Of a stretch of 64,000 bases of DNA, positions 35,729 to 43,774 are shown piece by piece. Each line of letters starts with the position of its first letter. The first letter of the stretch is position 1. Source of the DNA: CBDCIS01 sp965217565. GTDB taxonomy: Bacteria > Chloroflexota > Dehalococcoidia > Lucifugimonadales > CATOSD01. Location of the stretch: the NCBI GenBank assembly GCA_965217565.1, contig CBDCIS010000002.1, positions 491,785 to 555,784 on the forward strand, in the 5' to 3' direction. Made by a program: the position numbers and the translations under genes. The notes below the pieces were generated by a model, which saw only the letters and a list, made by a program, of their open reading frames with translations, had not been told where the DNA came from and ran no database searches.

Positions 35729-36542
35729 GGGCCTGTTCACACTAACGCAACGCATCGAAGATGAGCGCAAACAGGATGAACCCAAGGAAGAGAGCGTCCA
35801 GCTTCTCAAAGCGAGAGAAGATGCGCCGAAAGCCCTTCAACCGTCGAAACAACCGCTCGATTTCGTTCCGACGCTTGTACATCTCCCGGTCGTACTGCCA
35901 AGGGTCAACCCTCGTGCTCAGGGGCGGAACTATCGGGGTGAACCCCAGGGCCAACGCCAGTTGGCGGGTCTCATTCCCCTCGTATGCCCGGTCCATTAAC
36001 AGGAACGGGTTCTGGTCCTGTGTTCCGAGGCGCTTTAGCAGCTTTCGCCCCTCCAGCGCATCGTGGGCCTGTCCGGGAGAAAGGGAGAACGTCACGGCTG
36101 TTCTAGCATCCGCGGCAACCATATGAATCTTGGTGGTCCAGCCGCCACGGGACTTGCCGATGGACTGGGGTCCGTTTTTTTTAACGCACCGGTTCCATCG
36201 GGATGGACCTTGACTATGGTACTGTCCATGGAAACCGCTTCTATCTTGATACGCACTATGTGCTCTCGTTGAAGATACTCGAAAACCCGGTCGAGCACAC
36301 CGTTCTTGGACCACCGGTTCATCCGGGTGTAGACGGTGTGCCAGTTGCCAAATCGAGGCGGCAATCCCCGCCATTTGCAGCCTTGCTCGGCGACATAGAG
36401 GATAGCGTTGAGTACTTGCAGGTTCGACAGGCTGACGTTGCCACGCTGAACGGGAAGGATCGGCGCAATTCGTTGGTACTGAACTTCGGTGATTTCCATT
36501 CTCGGATTGTAACATAATTTGGCTATTAGTGTGAACAGACCC
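35729..36542. mobile_element. IS5-family (IS427-type) insertion sequence, 814 bp, TA duplication
   Basis: Ends read GGGCCTGTTCACACTAA and, from the other side, GGGTCTGTTCACACTAA (16 of 17 matching). TA flanks both ends (35727-35728 and 36543-36544). The element lies within the helicase-nuclease gene; removing it with one TA restores an uninterrupted frame. The transposase is split over two frames joined at a run of eight A. Confidence 0.9.
35742..36499 (-). CDS. IS427-type transposase made by -1 frameshift
   Basis: The first frame (36499 to 36092) has the N-terminal DUF4096-like part (GCKWRGLPPRFGNWHTVYTRMNRW) and the first Asp in SMDSTIVKVH. At the string TTAAAAAAAACGG the -1 frame continues as KKNGPQSIGKSRGGWTTKIH with the second Asp (LMDRAYEG) and the Glu block (YKRRNEIERLFRRLKGFRRI) to the stop at 35742. 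Shifting back one base on eight A gives an intact DDE protein of about 250 residues, so this copy looks able to move. Such programmed shifts are known for IS427-group elements. Confidence 0.85.
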
Positions 36543-37992
36543 TAATCCATCCAACTAGGTCCTTTCCAAGCACGAGAACCACGCAATGGTCACCCCCTCC
36601 ACGGGTTCCTCTTCCCATTCCCTGTTCAATGCGTTGAGCAAGGCTTGTATTGATCGTGCCGCTGCCTTCGAGAACGGTTGCCCTAAACAGATCGTAGATA
36701 TTTGTTCCCTGGGGCATTCCAGACAAAACCAACAGGCGGCAGCTGTCGCCAGGTAAGTCAATTCCATCGTAGCGGTTTGGGAAGACGTAGGGGCCATTTG
36801 CTGAGCGGCCGACCAACTCTCCTACCGCAGACGCAACGTCGTCGCCTTGACGCACGATCGCCACATCAGACCATCGTTCCGCACTCGACCCTGAAGGAGT
36901 AAGGATTACAGCCCCCGCAGTCTTCGAAACTCGCTCCGCCAAGTTCTTGGCCATTTCAGGAATTCGAGATTTGTTCAAACGGGTCAGCTCAGGGATGATG
37001 ATCATCCTTTCTCCTACGCCAGCCAATGACGTAGGAGATATGGGGTTTGATACGGAGTCAGGGTCAGCGTCGAATGTTCTGATGATTGAGCTATCGTCGG
37101 CGACGGTGGCCGACATGTAAATGCGACGAGGACAACCGGTAAAGCTAGGGAACAAGTCCATGATGGGATGAATTGGGGTAATGACGATTTGGTTCCTGCT
37201 AATGAGCGCATGGCATTGTTCAAAGGAATCTCGGATCAATGGCCACACATAGCGGAATTCAGTCGCAGCAATCTCTGCAACCCACTGGCGAACCTCGTCC
37301 GCTCTGTTAGCCCAGGTGATGTATGGGACCTCCAAGATCGAGGCCTCTTGTTCAGCCACAATGTCATCATAGGTGCCTTGACGCCCCTGTTGCGCGAAGT
37401 CAGTGCGGAACAGAGTCGTCAACTCTTCGTAGAGGTCTTGGTGCTTTTCACGCTTAATGTGGAGAGAGAAGATTTCCCTTAGGTTTGAAAATGCAGTATG
37501 GGCATCGTCAAGGATTATCCCTTGAAGGTCAACCGAACCTCCAGGCGCACCAGCGACGCCGAATTTACTACGGCCGTTGAACAGCGCATGGTACGTGGCC
37601 ACCATGACCGCTTGTGCTCCCAGGAATTCCTCTGACAGGTCCTCGCCAGCGCCGGGCACATAGGGAACTGCTGGTATTCCGTACCTTTGGGACTGCTCTA
37701 TGATCTGACCTTGGAGTTGCGCCGTCGGGCACAAGTAAAGAACTGGGCCCTGCTGCTCATTGATGGTCGATTGGGCTATTAGTAGCCCAACCAGTGTCTT
37801 GCCCCCACCCGTATTGAGCTTAATTACGATGTCTCGCTCATTGCGGCGACCGTGCCATTTCTTCAGAGCGTCAGATTGGCTACTCCAGAGATCGTCGAAT
37901 CCTGGTGACTTTGGTAGGCGCAGAAATATCTCACCCGGGTCGACATGAGCAGACTTTGACTGGCGTCTTCTGAGTCTATTGAAGTCAACCAT
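36543..37992 (-). pseudogene. Helicase-nuclease gene, 5' part: superfamily 2 helicase, cut by IS
   Basis: From ATG 37992 (GGAGG upstream; the in-frame TTG at 38004 is part of the ribosome site) the frame gives 484 residues up to the IS. Helicase motifs: Walker A KLNTGGGKTLVGLL, motif Ia LYLCPTAQLQGQ, motif II GIILDDAHTAF, motif III RIYMSATVADDS, motif VI AQRIEQGMGRGTRGG. In its present form the frame runs 6 codons into the IS and stops at 36526. Joined to its 3' part the original protein would be about 845 residues, ending in a PD-(D/E)XK-like nuclease. It follows the HTH gene by 130 bases and is the second gene of the candidate defence operon. Confidence 0.85.
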
Positions 37993-38122
37993 GAGCACCT
38001 CCAACCAGACCGATGCTCGGACTCATACTCGGCCATGGTGTCATCAATGCCGGGTAACGCATCAGTTTACCTGTCTGAGGCCGTTTGCCGACCTTGGGCA
38101 CACGGGTATGTATACGGGGCAT

Positions 38123-38323
38123 CTATAGCACCTGTTGTATCTGACCAGTCTTCGGATCGTAGCTATTGGCGAAGACCACGAGGACATCGCGGGGGATGAA
38201 CCACTGCGTCCCTCTACGTAGAGCCTTCAGTCGCTTCGACCTGATGTTCCGGCGCACCGTCTCCTCGCTTACATTAAGGTAGGTTGCGGCTTGAGGCACC
38301 GTGAGTTCTTCGGGCATATTCAT
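38123..38323 (-). CDS. Excisionase/MerR-like small HTH DNA-binding protein
   Basis: A 66-residue protein: LTVPQAATYLNVSEETVRRNIRSKRLKALRRGTQWFIP is the HTH_17 excisionase-type helix-turn-helix with a basic recognition helix, followed by a short acidic tail. A near-perfect 20-bp palindrome lies 28 bases before its ATG. Small HTH proteins at the head of defence operons commonly repress their own promoter. It may control the helicase-nuclease, GNAT-PIN, ASCH and FRG-TPR genes that follow on the same strand. Confidence 0.8.
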   Translation of the reverse strand: MNMPEELTVPQAATYLNVSEETVRRNIRSKRLKALRRGTQWFIPRDVLVVFANSYDPKTGQIQQVL

Positions 38324-38350
38324 GAGTCGATCCTAATAGGCCGTGTAACC

Positions 38351-38370
38351 TGATGTAGTCTACTACATCA
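38351..38370. promoter_or_regulatory. 20-bp palindromic operator upstream of the HTH gene
   Basis: TGATGTAGTCTACTACATCA has 9-base arms (TGATGTAGT / ACTACATCA) that are perfect inverted repeats around CT. It stands in the 122-base gap between the HTH start (38323) and the stop of the 38446-39408 gene, where the HTH promoter must lie. A likely binding site for the encoded HTH dimer. Confidence 0.7.
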
Positions 38371-38445
38371 CCGCTCTGACCGTCTCTCCTCTCGCAGCCG
38401 GCAGCCAATGCCCCGTCGCATAGCGATTTACGCCACGTGCCGCCA

Positions 38446-39408
38446 TCACCTCGTAGCCCTCACTGTGTGTGTAATGGACTGTCCGATGCCCCTGAGGGAC
38501 AGCGTTAGACCGCCATCGAAACGCAGCCAGCTCTGGTCAGCAGCGAACACATCCTCCGGTATGAAGCCAAGGACCGGGATGCCCACATCCCCTTCCGAAA
38601 GCCCAAATGACGTGTTTCTAGCAAGTTCACAGTACAAGTACATCGCGGTCTGGATCACCACTGCATGGCTGTACCGCACCCCGCAGGTGGTGACATGGCT
38701 CAGGATGTGAATCTCGCGATCCCTCACGACCCTGAACCTAGCCCTATCCTGGTCCCCCTCTGGAATCATCAGCCGCTCCATAGGTGGGGAGTGGGCCGCC
38801 TCCGTGTTGACGGTCACCCGAATGATGTCCTTCAGGGTGATGCCCCGGTTGTCGAATATCACTAGCTGCTGTCCGAGCCATTGGTCGCAGTCGAGCCCCG
38901 GTTCTGGCTGCGACTCGAACAAGCCCTCCGACCTAATCTCCCAGGGGGATTCCGGCGTCGGTTGCCTGAGCCAATCCGTCATGCCGGGCAATGGCCACTC
39001 GACCACGATACTCAACCGCTGGGGCCCGAAGGGAATGACATGCGTAACCTCCGGCTCCATTGTCTCCTCATCTAGCTTGTCTAACTGGAGATAACCTTGG
39101 GAGACACCTACCGGGGTAAGGGTAAGCGTTCTCCGATTGCGTGGAACTTTCCGTACCCTGTCGAAGCCCGGTCGAACCATCTGCCAAGACTCGTCGTCAA
39201 GCAGGCTTGGGTTCCGATCATCGCCGAGAACCATCTTCCTCAAGAAAATGGAGCAATGTCTGGCAAGGGACGCTGCCGTGTCGCCAAGCCTGTCTGGTGG
39301 TTGGCTTGCGCACCCGTCAATCACCAGGAGGAGGTCAACCAACGCTTCGCGAATCCTCTCCGCCCGGTCCCTATGGCCCACGTGTACAGGACTCCCCTCA
39401 GTTGGCAC
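38446..39408 (-). CDS. Unrecognised protein upstream of the HTH gene
   Basis: A 320-residue protein on the same strand as the defence operon but in front of its operator. It has an N-terminal helical part, then mixed strands; features include LTLTPVGVSQGYLQLDKLDEETMEPEVTHVIPFGPQRLSIVVEWPLPG and a C-terminal SHAVVIQTAMYLYCELARN. No signal peptide, membrane helix or catalytic motif is obvious. Composition is mosaic of the island and the flank. I do not recognise it. No strong ribosome site was found. The 290 bases further upstream hold no gene. Confidence 0.5.
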   Translation of the reverse strand: MPTEGSPVHVGHRDRAERIREALVDLLLVIDGCASQPPDRLGDTAASLARHCSIFLRKMVLGDDRNPSLLDDESWQMVRPGFDRVRKVPRNRRTLTLTPVGVSQGYLQLDKLDEETMEPEVTHVIPFGPQRLSIVVEWPLPGMTDWLRQPTPESPWEIRSEGLFESQPEPGLDCDQWLGQQLVIFDNRGITLKDIIRVTVNTEAAHSPPMERLMIPEGDQDRARFRVVRDREIHILSHVTTCGVRYSHAVVIQTAMYLYCELARNTSFGLSEGDVGIPVLGFIPEDVFAADQSWLRFDGGLTLSLRGIGQSITHTVRATR

Positions 39409-39694
39409 GAACTGTATGGGCTCTATAGGCGGTTCTGAACCTGCCCGATCCGCTATTCATTCCCCCCTTTCTCCAATTCCAGGAACCCTTGGGTCTGTGT
39501 CCAGCACCCGCGGCTGCCACAGATGGAAGTTGCGCACCGTTCGGACACGCCCCGCCCTTCCCCGATTGTCACCACAGGACTAGAACTGAGTGCTTTCCCT
39601 GCTCATGAAGGTTATGCGGGGAAATCCCACGGTCACTGGTTCGCGCGCCTTCGCACGGGCGGGAATGCCCTCCCGTGCTGCACTTAGCCCGAAT

Positions 39695-39871
39695 TCATTT
39701 CTTGAATAGCAGGGCGGAAACAATCGCTCCCCCTACAGCCCCGCTGACGAGGCCGATGAACGCCCCACCCAAAGCCCATTGAGGGCTTTCCTGAGCCCCC
39801 AGTAAGCCTCCTGCTATCGCGCCAAGTACAGCTAGGCCAATGACAATTATTCGCGCAAGATCGGTACCCAT
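39695..39871 (-). CDS. Small glycine-rich membrane protein
   Basis: A 58-residue protein with two hydrophobic segments rich in Gly and Ala (IIVIGLAVLGAIAGGLLGAQ; LGGAFIGLVSGAVGGAIVSALLF), a glycine-zipper appearance. ATG 39871 follows GAGGGAG; an upstream in-frame start would add polar residues without a better site. Possibly a membrane-inserting small protein. No known family. Confidence 0.5.
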   Translation of the reverse strand: MGTDLARIIVIGLAVLGAIAGGLLGAQESPQWALGGAFIGLVSGAVGGAIVSALLFKK

Positions 39872-40014
39872 TGGTTCTCCCTCATTCCTGATTCTCCCCG
39901 CCCCTGAACGAGCGGACAATACATCCTTAGACGTCGATGTGGCTCAGGTATTGCCCAAGCTTCAAACCGAAGCTGCCTCCTACCACATCGCACCAGCTGG
40001 CGTCCTGTAGCTAG

Positions 40015-40184
40015 GTAGTGTTGACATTTGAGATACCGGGCATTTCATAACCGAGTAAGCCGTCCATATTGTCATTCTGAGGAGCAAAGCGACGAAGAAT
40101 CTAAAGCCTATGCCTGAAATGCCCCTACCGCTTTAGATTCCTCACTGCATTCGGAATGACATAAAACCGAAATGTCAACACTAC
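40015..40184. mobile_element. MITE-like non-coding element, 170 bp, CTAG duplication
   Basis: Ends read gtagtgttgacattt (40015) and, from the right, gtagtgttgacattt (40184), a perfect 15-base inverted repeat that differs from the IS at 5469-6275 only at one or two positions. CTAG flanks both sides (40011-40014 and 40185-40188), as for that IS. Inside there is no gene but a GTCATTCTGAG...CGGAATGAC palindrome of the extragenic repeat type. A non-autonomous passenger of the IS5-family element. Confidence 0.85.
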
Positions 40185-40253
40185 CTAGTCCTTAGCTCCT
40201 GATGATGTGCCTGGGATTTCCGGTGTCGTCGCTCAACTAGAAGGCTCACACAG

Positions 40254-40442
40254 TTACTCATCCCCCGTCTCCCACAACACCTCGAACGCTTTGGCGAACG
40301 CTCGCGCTTTCTTCACAGCCCACTGCTCCCTGTCCGGCCCAAACAGGTCTGTGATGCTCATGTTGGCTTCCCAGTGTTCCATTGCGACTCTGCGAAAGTG
40401 AACTCTTACTTCTTGGCGCTGCTCGCCACATCGAACAATCAC
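40254..40442 (-). CDS. 62-residue protein coupled to the Crp-like gene
   Basis: GTG start at 40442 overlaps the TGA of the Crp-like gene (GTGA), so translation is coupled. The product (MIVRCGEQRQEVRVHFRRVA at the start, then DLFGPDREQWAVKKARAFAKAFEVLWETGDE) is probably helical, with no recognised family. Its place behind a regulator next to CBASS suggests an accessory role, which is inference. Confidence 0.5.
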   Translation of the reverse strand: MIVRCGEQRQEVRVHFRRVAMEHWEANMSITDLFGPDREQWAVKKARAFAKAFEVLWETGDE

Positions 40443-41197
40443 TCAGTTGGAGACGGAATCAGGGGGCGAACCTGCTTTTCCCGCACCTCGCTGAGCGCGT
40501 AGTCCTTCAGGCGATCAACGTCAGGGACATAGACGAGCCCTGAGAATCTCTCACTGTTCTCATCCCCGATACGAACCAGGTCATCGGAGGCGAGCGTTGA
40601 GATTCCGCCAGCGACTGCTGAGCGCGACATGGTTGTTAGCCTGATGATGTCTCGCTGCCGCACGGTGATCTCGCGCTCGCAACCGTGATCCTCTCCTCTC
40701 AGGGCAAGGCGGGAAATCAGAGCAGCCGCAACCCTCTGCGCCGGGCTCCCGTTGATAGTGAGTGTGATCCAGTAGTAGCGGGCCAAACGCCTCAGCAACA
40801 CAAGATACATCTCAGCACGTATCTGAGGGATCCTCTCGACGGTGAGCCGCATGGTGGCGACAGGGATGGCTACCACGGTCGCCGGCGTCGCGGCCGAATA
40901 GGAGGCCACCCAGCGCTTCGCACCCATCATGAACTCGTGGTCGCCAATGAGGAAGGGGGAGGACAGGTCCGAGTATGGGTACTGCCACGGCACGATCATG
41001 CCGTGTTGGACGAAGTACAGGCACCTGAACGGCTCCCCCGATCGAATTAGCGTGACGTCAGCCGAAGGCTCGACGAACAGCATCTCCAATGGCTCCTGGC
41101 CACTAGAGAGCACGTCCTCAAGCTCGCCGACATCGACAGACTGAAAGGCCTGACACCGAGCTAGCGCCTGAGCGAAACCGGCGATTTCAATTGCCAT
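40439..41197 (-). CDS. Crp/Fnr-family transcription regulator, divergent from CBASS
   Basis: A 252-residue protein from ATG 41197 (GGGGGGTAG upstream); an in-frame ATG 51 bases earlier would overlap the dyad. N-terminal cNMP-type beta barrel (about 25-125; LFVEPSADVTLIRSGEPFRCLYFVQHGMIVPW), a long dimer helix, and a C-terminal HTH (ITVRQRDIIRLTTMSRSAVAGGISTLASDDLVRI). The usual cAMP phosphate-binding signature is not evident in the barrel, so the ligand is open. It is divergent from the TIR-SAVED gene, and the 154 bases between hold a dyad and a promoter. It may control CBASS expression. Confidence 0.78.
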   Translation of the reverse strand: MAIEIAGFAQALARCQAFQSVDVGELEDVLSSGQEPLEMLFVEPSADVTLIRSGEPFRCLYFVQHGMIVPWQYPYSDLSSPFLIGDHEFMMGAKRWVASYSAATPATVVAIPVATMRLTVERIPQIRAEMYLVLLRRLARYYWITLTINGSPAQRVAAALISRLALRGEDHGCEREITVRQRDIIRLTTMSRSAVAGGISTLASDDLVRIGDENSERFSGLVYVPDVDRLKDYALSEVREKQVRPLIPSPTE

Positions 41198-41244
41198 TTC
41201 GGCTACCCCCCAATCATTGTGCCGCCATATTAGCATACCTGCGG

Positions 41245-41299
41245 ACATCTGTAAAGATGTTATCAGAGCATTGACTTTGTCTGCACAAAGACATATTCT
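41245..41299 (+). promoter_or_regulatory. Dyad and sigma-70 promoter of the CBASS operon
   Basis: ACATCTGTAAAGATGT (41245-41260) has 6-base arms with a 4-base spacer, the spacing of Fnr-type sites. TTGACT (41271-41276), 17 bases, and TATTCT (41294-41299) make a good promoter towards the TIR-SAVED gene. The dyad is centred about 50-55 bases before the expected start of transcription, a position from which a Crp/Fnr protein could activate. Confidence 0.6.
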
Positions 41300-41351
41300 A
41301 GCTCTATTGCGACCCGAGGGATGATCGTAAGCGCTCTATGGGAGGGACCAG

Positions 41352-42686
41352 ATGAGTAGTGCGCCCCCAAGAGATGTGAAGAACGGCTCCGGCCGCGTAT
41401 CTCCTCGCGGCCCGGTCTTCCTGTCATACCGGCACAGCGATGGGGCTGAGCTCGCACTATCCTTGGCCTGGGCACTAAGGGCTTCAGGAGTTCCCGTATG
41501 GCTCGACCGGAGTGATCTGCCCCCCGGCGACACCGAGCGTAGGCTTGAAGAGGCAATGCAGTCCGGATTATCGGGCGCCGTACTGCTCGTGACCCCCGAC
41601 ATCGCGGCATCAAGTGTCGTCAAGGAGACCGAGCTTCCACACCTGCTCCGCTTGGAGGCAGAGGGAGCGTTTACGCTGTCGATCGCATCGACCATTGAGG
41701 CAGAATCTGGGGGCCTGGACTATTCCGCACCCGACCGCCTTCTGTCCCGGACAGTGCCAGACCTGAGAAGACTGCGCCAGGACCCTGCCTTGAATGCCAG
41801 GGACATCGCGAACATAGCGCGCAGTCACTGCCGTCAGAGAATGGAAGCGCTCAGGGCAGGTATTGAGTCTGCCGGACAAGTCATCGACCTCAATCTGCAA
41901 ACGCGCATCGTCCCGGCGGCCATTGGCCCGTACGGAGACCTGGTCCTGCGCTTTCGGCCTCCAGTGCCGGGGGATCGCCGCCCGCATCGGCAGGGCCTTG
42001 AAGACCTTCGGCTGTTCCTCAGTGACCTCCCCCACCTGCTGGAGATCGCAGGCGCGAAGCACGCAAGGGTAAGCGGAGGAGCGCACCTGTCCGTTGCGTT
42101 CGCCCTTGGAGCCGCGTTGCCCACGACCCTCATAGGGGAGGTGTCCGCCTTTGACACGGCTGGACACGCGTGGTCAATCTCCGACAACGCTCCGGCTCCA
42201 GGTACTTCGACGCGACTGTTGGAAGTCATGGACCACTCTCCTCGCGGGGCGTCCAAGGGCGACGCAGTCGTCTACGTGGACCTGCTGCCAACCCGGAGCG
42301 ACCCGGCATTTGACCGCCTGGTTGAAGCCCATCCTGGCCGGTTCGCCAGCGTATTCCACATCCGACCGTTGGCTGAAGGGAACCTGCTCCCCGAGGACGC
42401 AGGCGCAATCGTCTCCGAGGCGTCCCATGCGATACGTCAGGCAGCGTCACGCTCGGAGACTTCCGAAGTTAACTTGCTCCTTCGCTGTCCGTGGACGGTG
42501 GCTCTGCTTCTTGGGCGCACGCTGAACACGATCCGCGTGAGCCTGTACGAGTGGGAAGATGGTCCAGACGACTGCGACAGCCCCGTAGCGCCGCGCTACC
42601 TGCCCAGCCTGGTCGTGCGCTCCGGCGCGGGCGGGAGCCCAATTGAGAGAGTAGTTCTGCCGATGCGCCAGGAAGCATTGACCTAA
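41352..42686 (+). CDS. TIR-SAVED CBASS effector
   Basis: A 444-residue protein. TIR domain at about 20-150: PVFLSYRHSDGAELALSLAWALRASGVPVWLDRSDLPPGD, with the candidate NADase glutamate in ERRLEEAM (Glu66 or 67). SAVED domain from about 180 to the end, closing VNLLLRCPWTVALLLGRTLNTIRVSLYEWE, the typical SAVED end. In known TIR-SAVED effectors a cyclic trinucleotide binds SAVED, the proteins polymerise, and the TIR domains destroy NAD+. GGGAGG precedes ATG 41352. The CD-NTase starts 22 bases after the stop. Named by domain order; the ligand identity is not readable. Confidence 0.9.
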   Translation: MSSAPPRDVKNGSGRVSPRGPVFLSYRHSDGAELALSLAWALRASGVPVWLDRSDLPPGDTERRLEEAMQSGLSGAVLLVTPDIAASSVVKETELPHLLRLEAEGAFTLSIASTIEAESGGLDYSAPDRLLSRTVPDLRRLRQDPALNARDIANIARSHCRQRMEALRAGIESAGQVIDLNLQTRIVPAAIGPYGDLVLRFRPPVPGDRRPHRQGLEDLRLFLSDLPHLLEIAGAKHARVSGGAHLSVAFALGAALPTTLIGEVSAFDTAGHAWSISDNAPAPGTSTRLLEVMDHSPRGASKGDAVVYVDLLPTRSDPAFDRLVEAHPGRFASVFHIRPLAEGNLLPEDAGAIVSEASHAIRQAASRSETSEVNLLLRCPWTVALLLGRTLNTIRVSLYEWEDGPDDCDSPVAPRYLPSLVVRSGAGGSPIERVVLPMRQEALT

Positions 42687-42707
42687 AGACATTTCAGGAG
42701 AGACGTA

Positions 42708-43769
42708 ATGCCCAACTTGCGGAACCAGTTCGAGAAGGCGCTCACCAACATCGAGATCAACGGGCAGAAGCGGAAGCGCGCCATAGACGCCCACACGGAG
42801 ATCAGAGAGCTGCTACAACAGGACGAGCAGCTAAAGGAATGGGGCGTCGAGCCGCTGCTCATCGGCTCCTACGGGCGGGAAGTCGGCATCTATCCGGGGA
42901 AGGACGTGGACGTCTTCCTGCGCTTTACCAGGCTGGACACGAGGGCCGCGCCCAGGACTGTGTTCAACGCCGTCTGGCGGGTCATCGTCCGCAAGTACGG
43001 GCAATATGGCCAGAATGGCGGACGGGCACAGCAGCAGGCCCGCAGCGTCAAAGTCCTGTTCCCTGACCGGGACCGCATTTCGGGAGGAGATTTCTCTGTT
43101 GATGCCGTGCCGGCGGTGCGCCACGGCGAACTCTGGGCGATTCCGACCAAGGACCAGAACCGGTGGGTTGAGGGCGAGGGCCGTTGGGTGACCACCGGAG
43201 CGGTGCGCTTCGGGGAGCTCTCCACCGAGCTGAATCAGTCGGCCTCCAAGGTCGGCGACCGGCCTGCCTACAAGCCCGTCGTCAAGCTGGTGCGCCAGAT
43301 CCGCGAGACCCATCTGGGAGACAAGCGGCCTGGGGGTCTGTACCTGGAGTTCGTCACTTTCGAGGCGTGGCGGTCCGGCCTGGTCGTAGGTAGCGAATGG
43401 GATGTGCTCTTGGCCCGGACTCTCCAGTGCATTGCGGACCGCTTTGGCCGGGCTGGAGTCAATCCCCTGCTGGACCCTGTCTTGGGCACGCCCGTAGACC
43501 CACCGTTGTCGGCAGGGCAGGTCGAGCAAGCCGCAGACACTTTCGGGAAGCTGGCTGCTTCAGCGAACCGGGCGCTCTCGATGAACGATACCGACGCCGC
43601 CACCGAGTGGCGCAAGATCCTCGGCGGCAATGACCGCGCGAATCCGGTCCTACCCTACCCTCCGAATAGCGGAGGAGGTGGGGGTGGCACTGTCACAGCC
43701 GCCGGAGTCGGCGCAGCAAGTGGGCTCGGCGCAACGGCTCGGCGCAATGAGGCCCCTGGGTTCGGGTAG
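42708..43769 (+). CDS. CBASS CD-NTase (cGAS/DncV-like nucleotidyltransferase)
   Basis: A 353-residue nucleotidyltransferase with the GS motif LIGSYGREVGIYPGKDVDVF (Gly53-Ser54, Asp66 and Asp68) and third acidic residue Asp132 in DFSVDAVPA. The fold and size match CD-NTases that make cyclic di- or trinucleotides. The last 35 residues are Gly/Ala-rich (GGGGGG, then a tail ending GFG), a flexible end that suits conjugation by Cap2, which acts on the CD-NTase C-terminus. AGGAGAG precedes ATG 42708. The signal product is probably a trinucleotide, given the SAVED effector; inferred. Confidence 0.92.
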   Translation: MPNLRNQFEKALTNIEINGQKRKRAIDAHTEIRELLQQDEQLKEWGVEPLLIGSYGREVGIYPGKDVDVFLRFTRLDTRAAPRTVFNAVWRVIVRKYGQYGQNGGRAQQQARSVKVLFPDRDRISGGDFSVDAVPAVRHGELWAIPTKDQNRWVEGEGRWVTTGAVRFGELSTELNQSASKVGDRPAYKPVVKLVRQIRETHLGDKRPGGLYLEFVTFEAWRSGLVVGSEWDVLLARTLQCIADRFGRAGVNPLLDPVLGTPVDPPLSAGQVEQAADTFGKLAASANRALSMNDTDAATEWRKILGGNDRANPVLPYPPNSGGGGGGTVTAAGVGAASGLGATARRNEAPGFG

Positions 43770-43774
43770 ACGAA

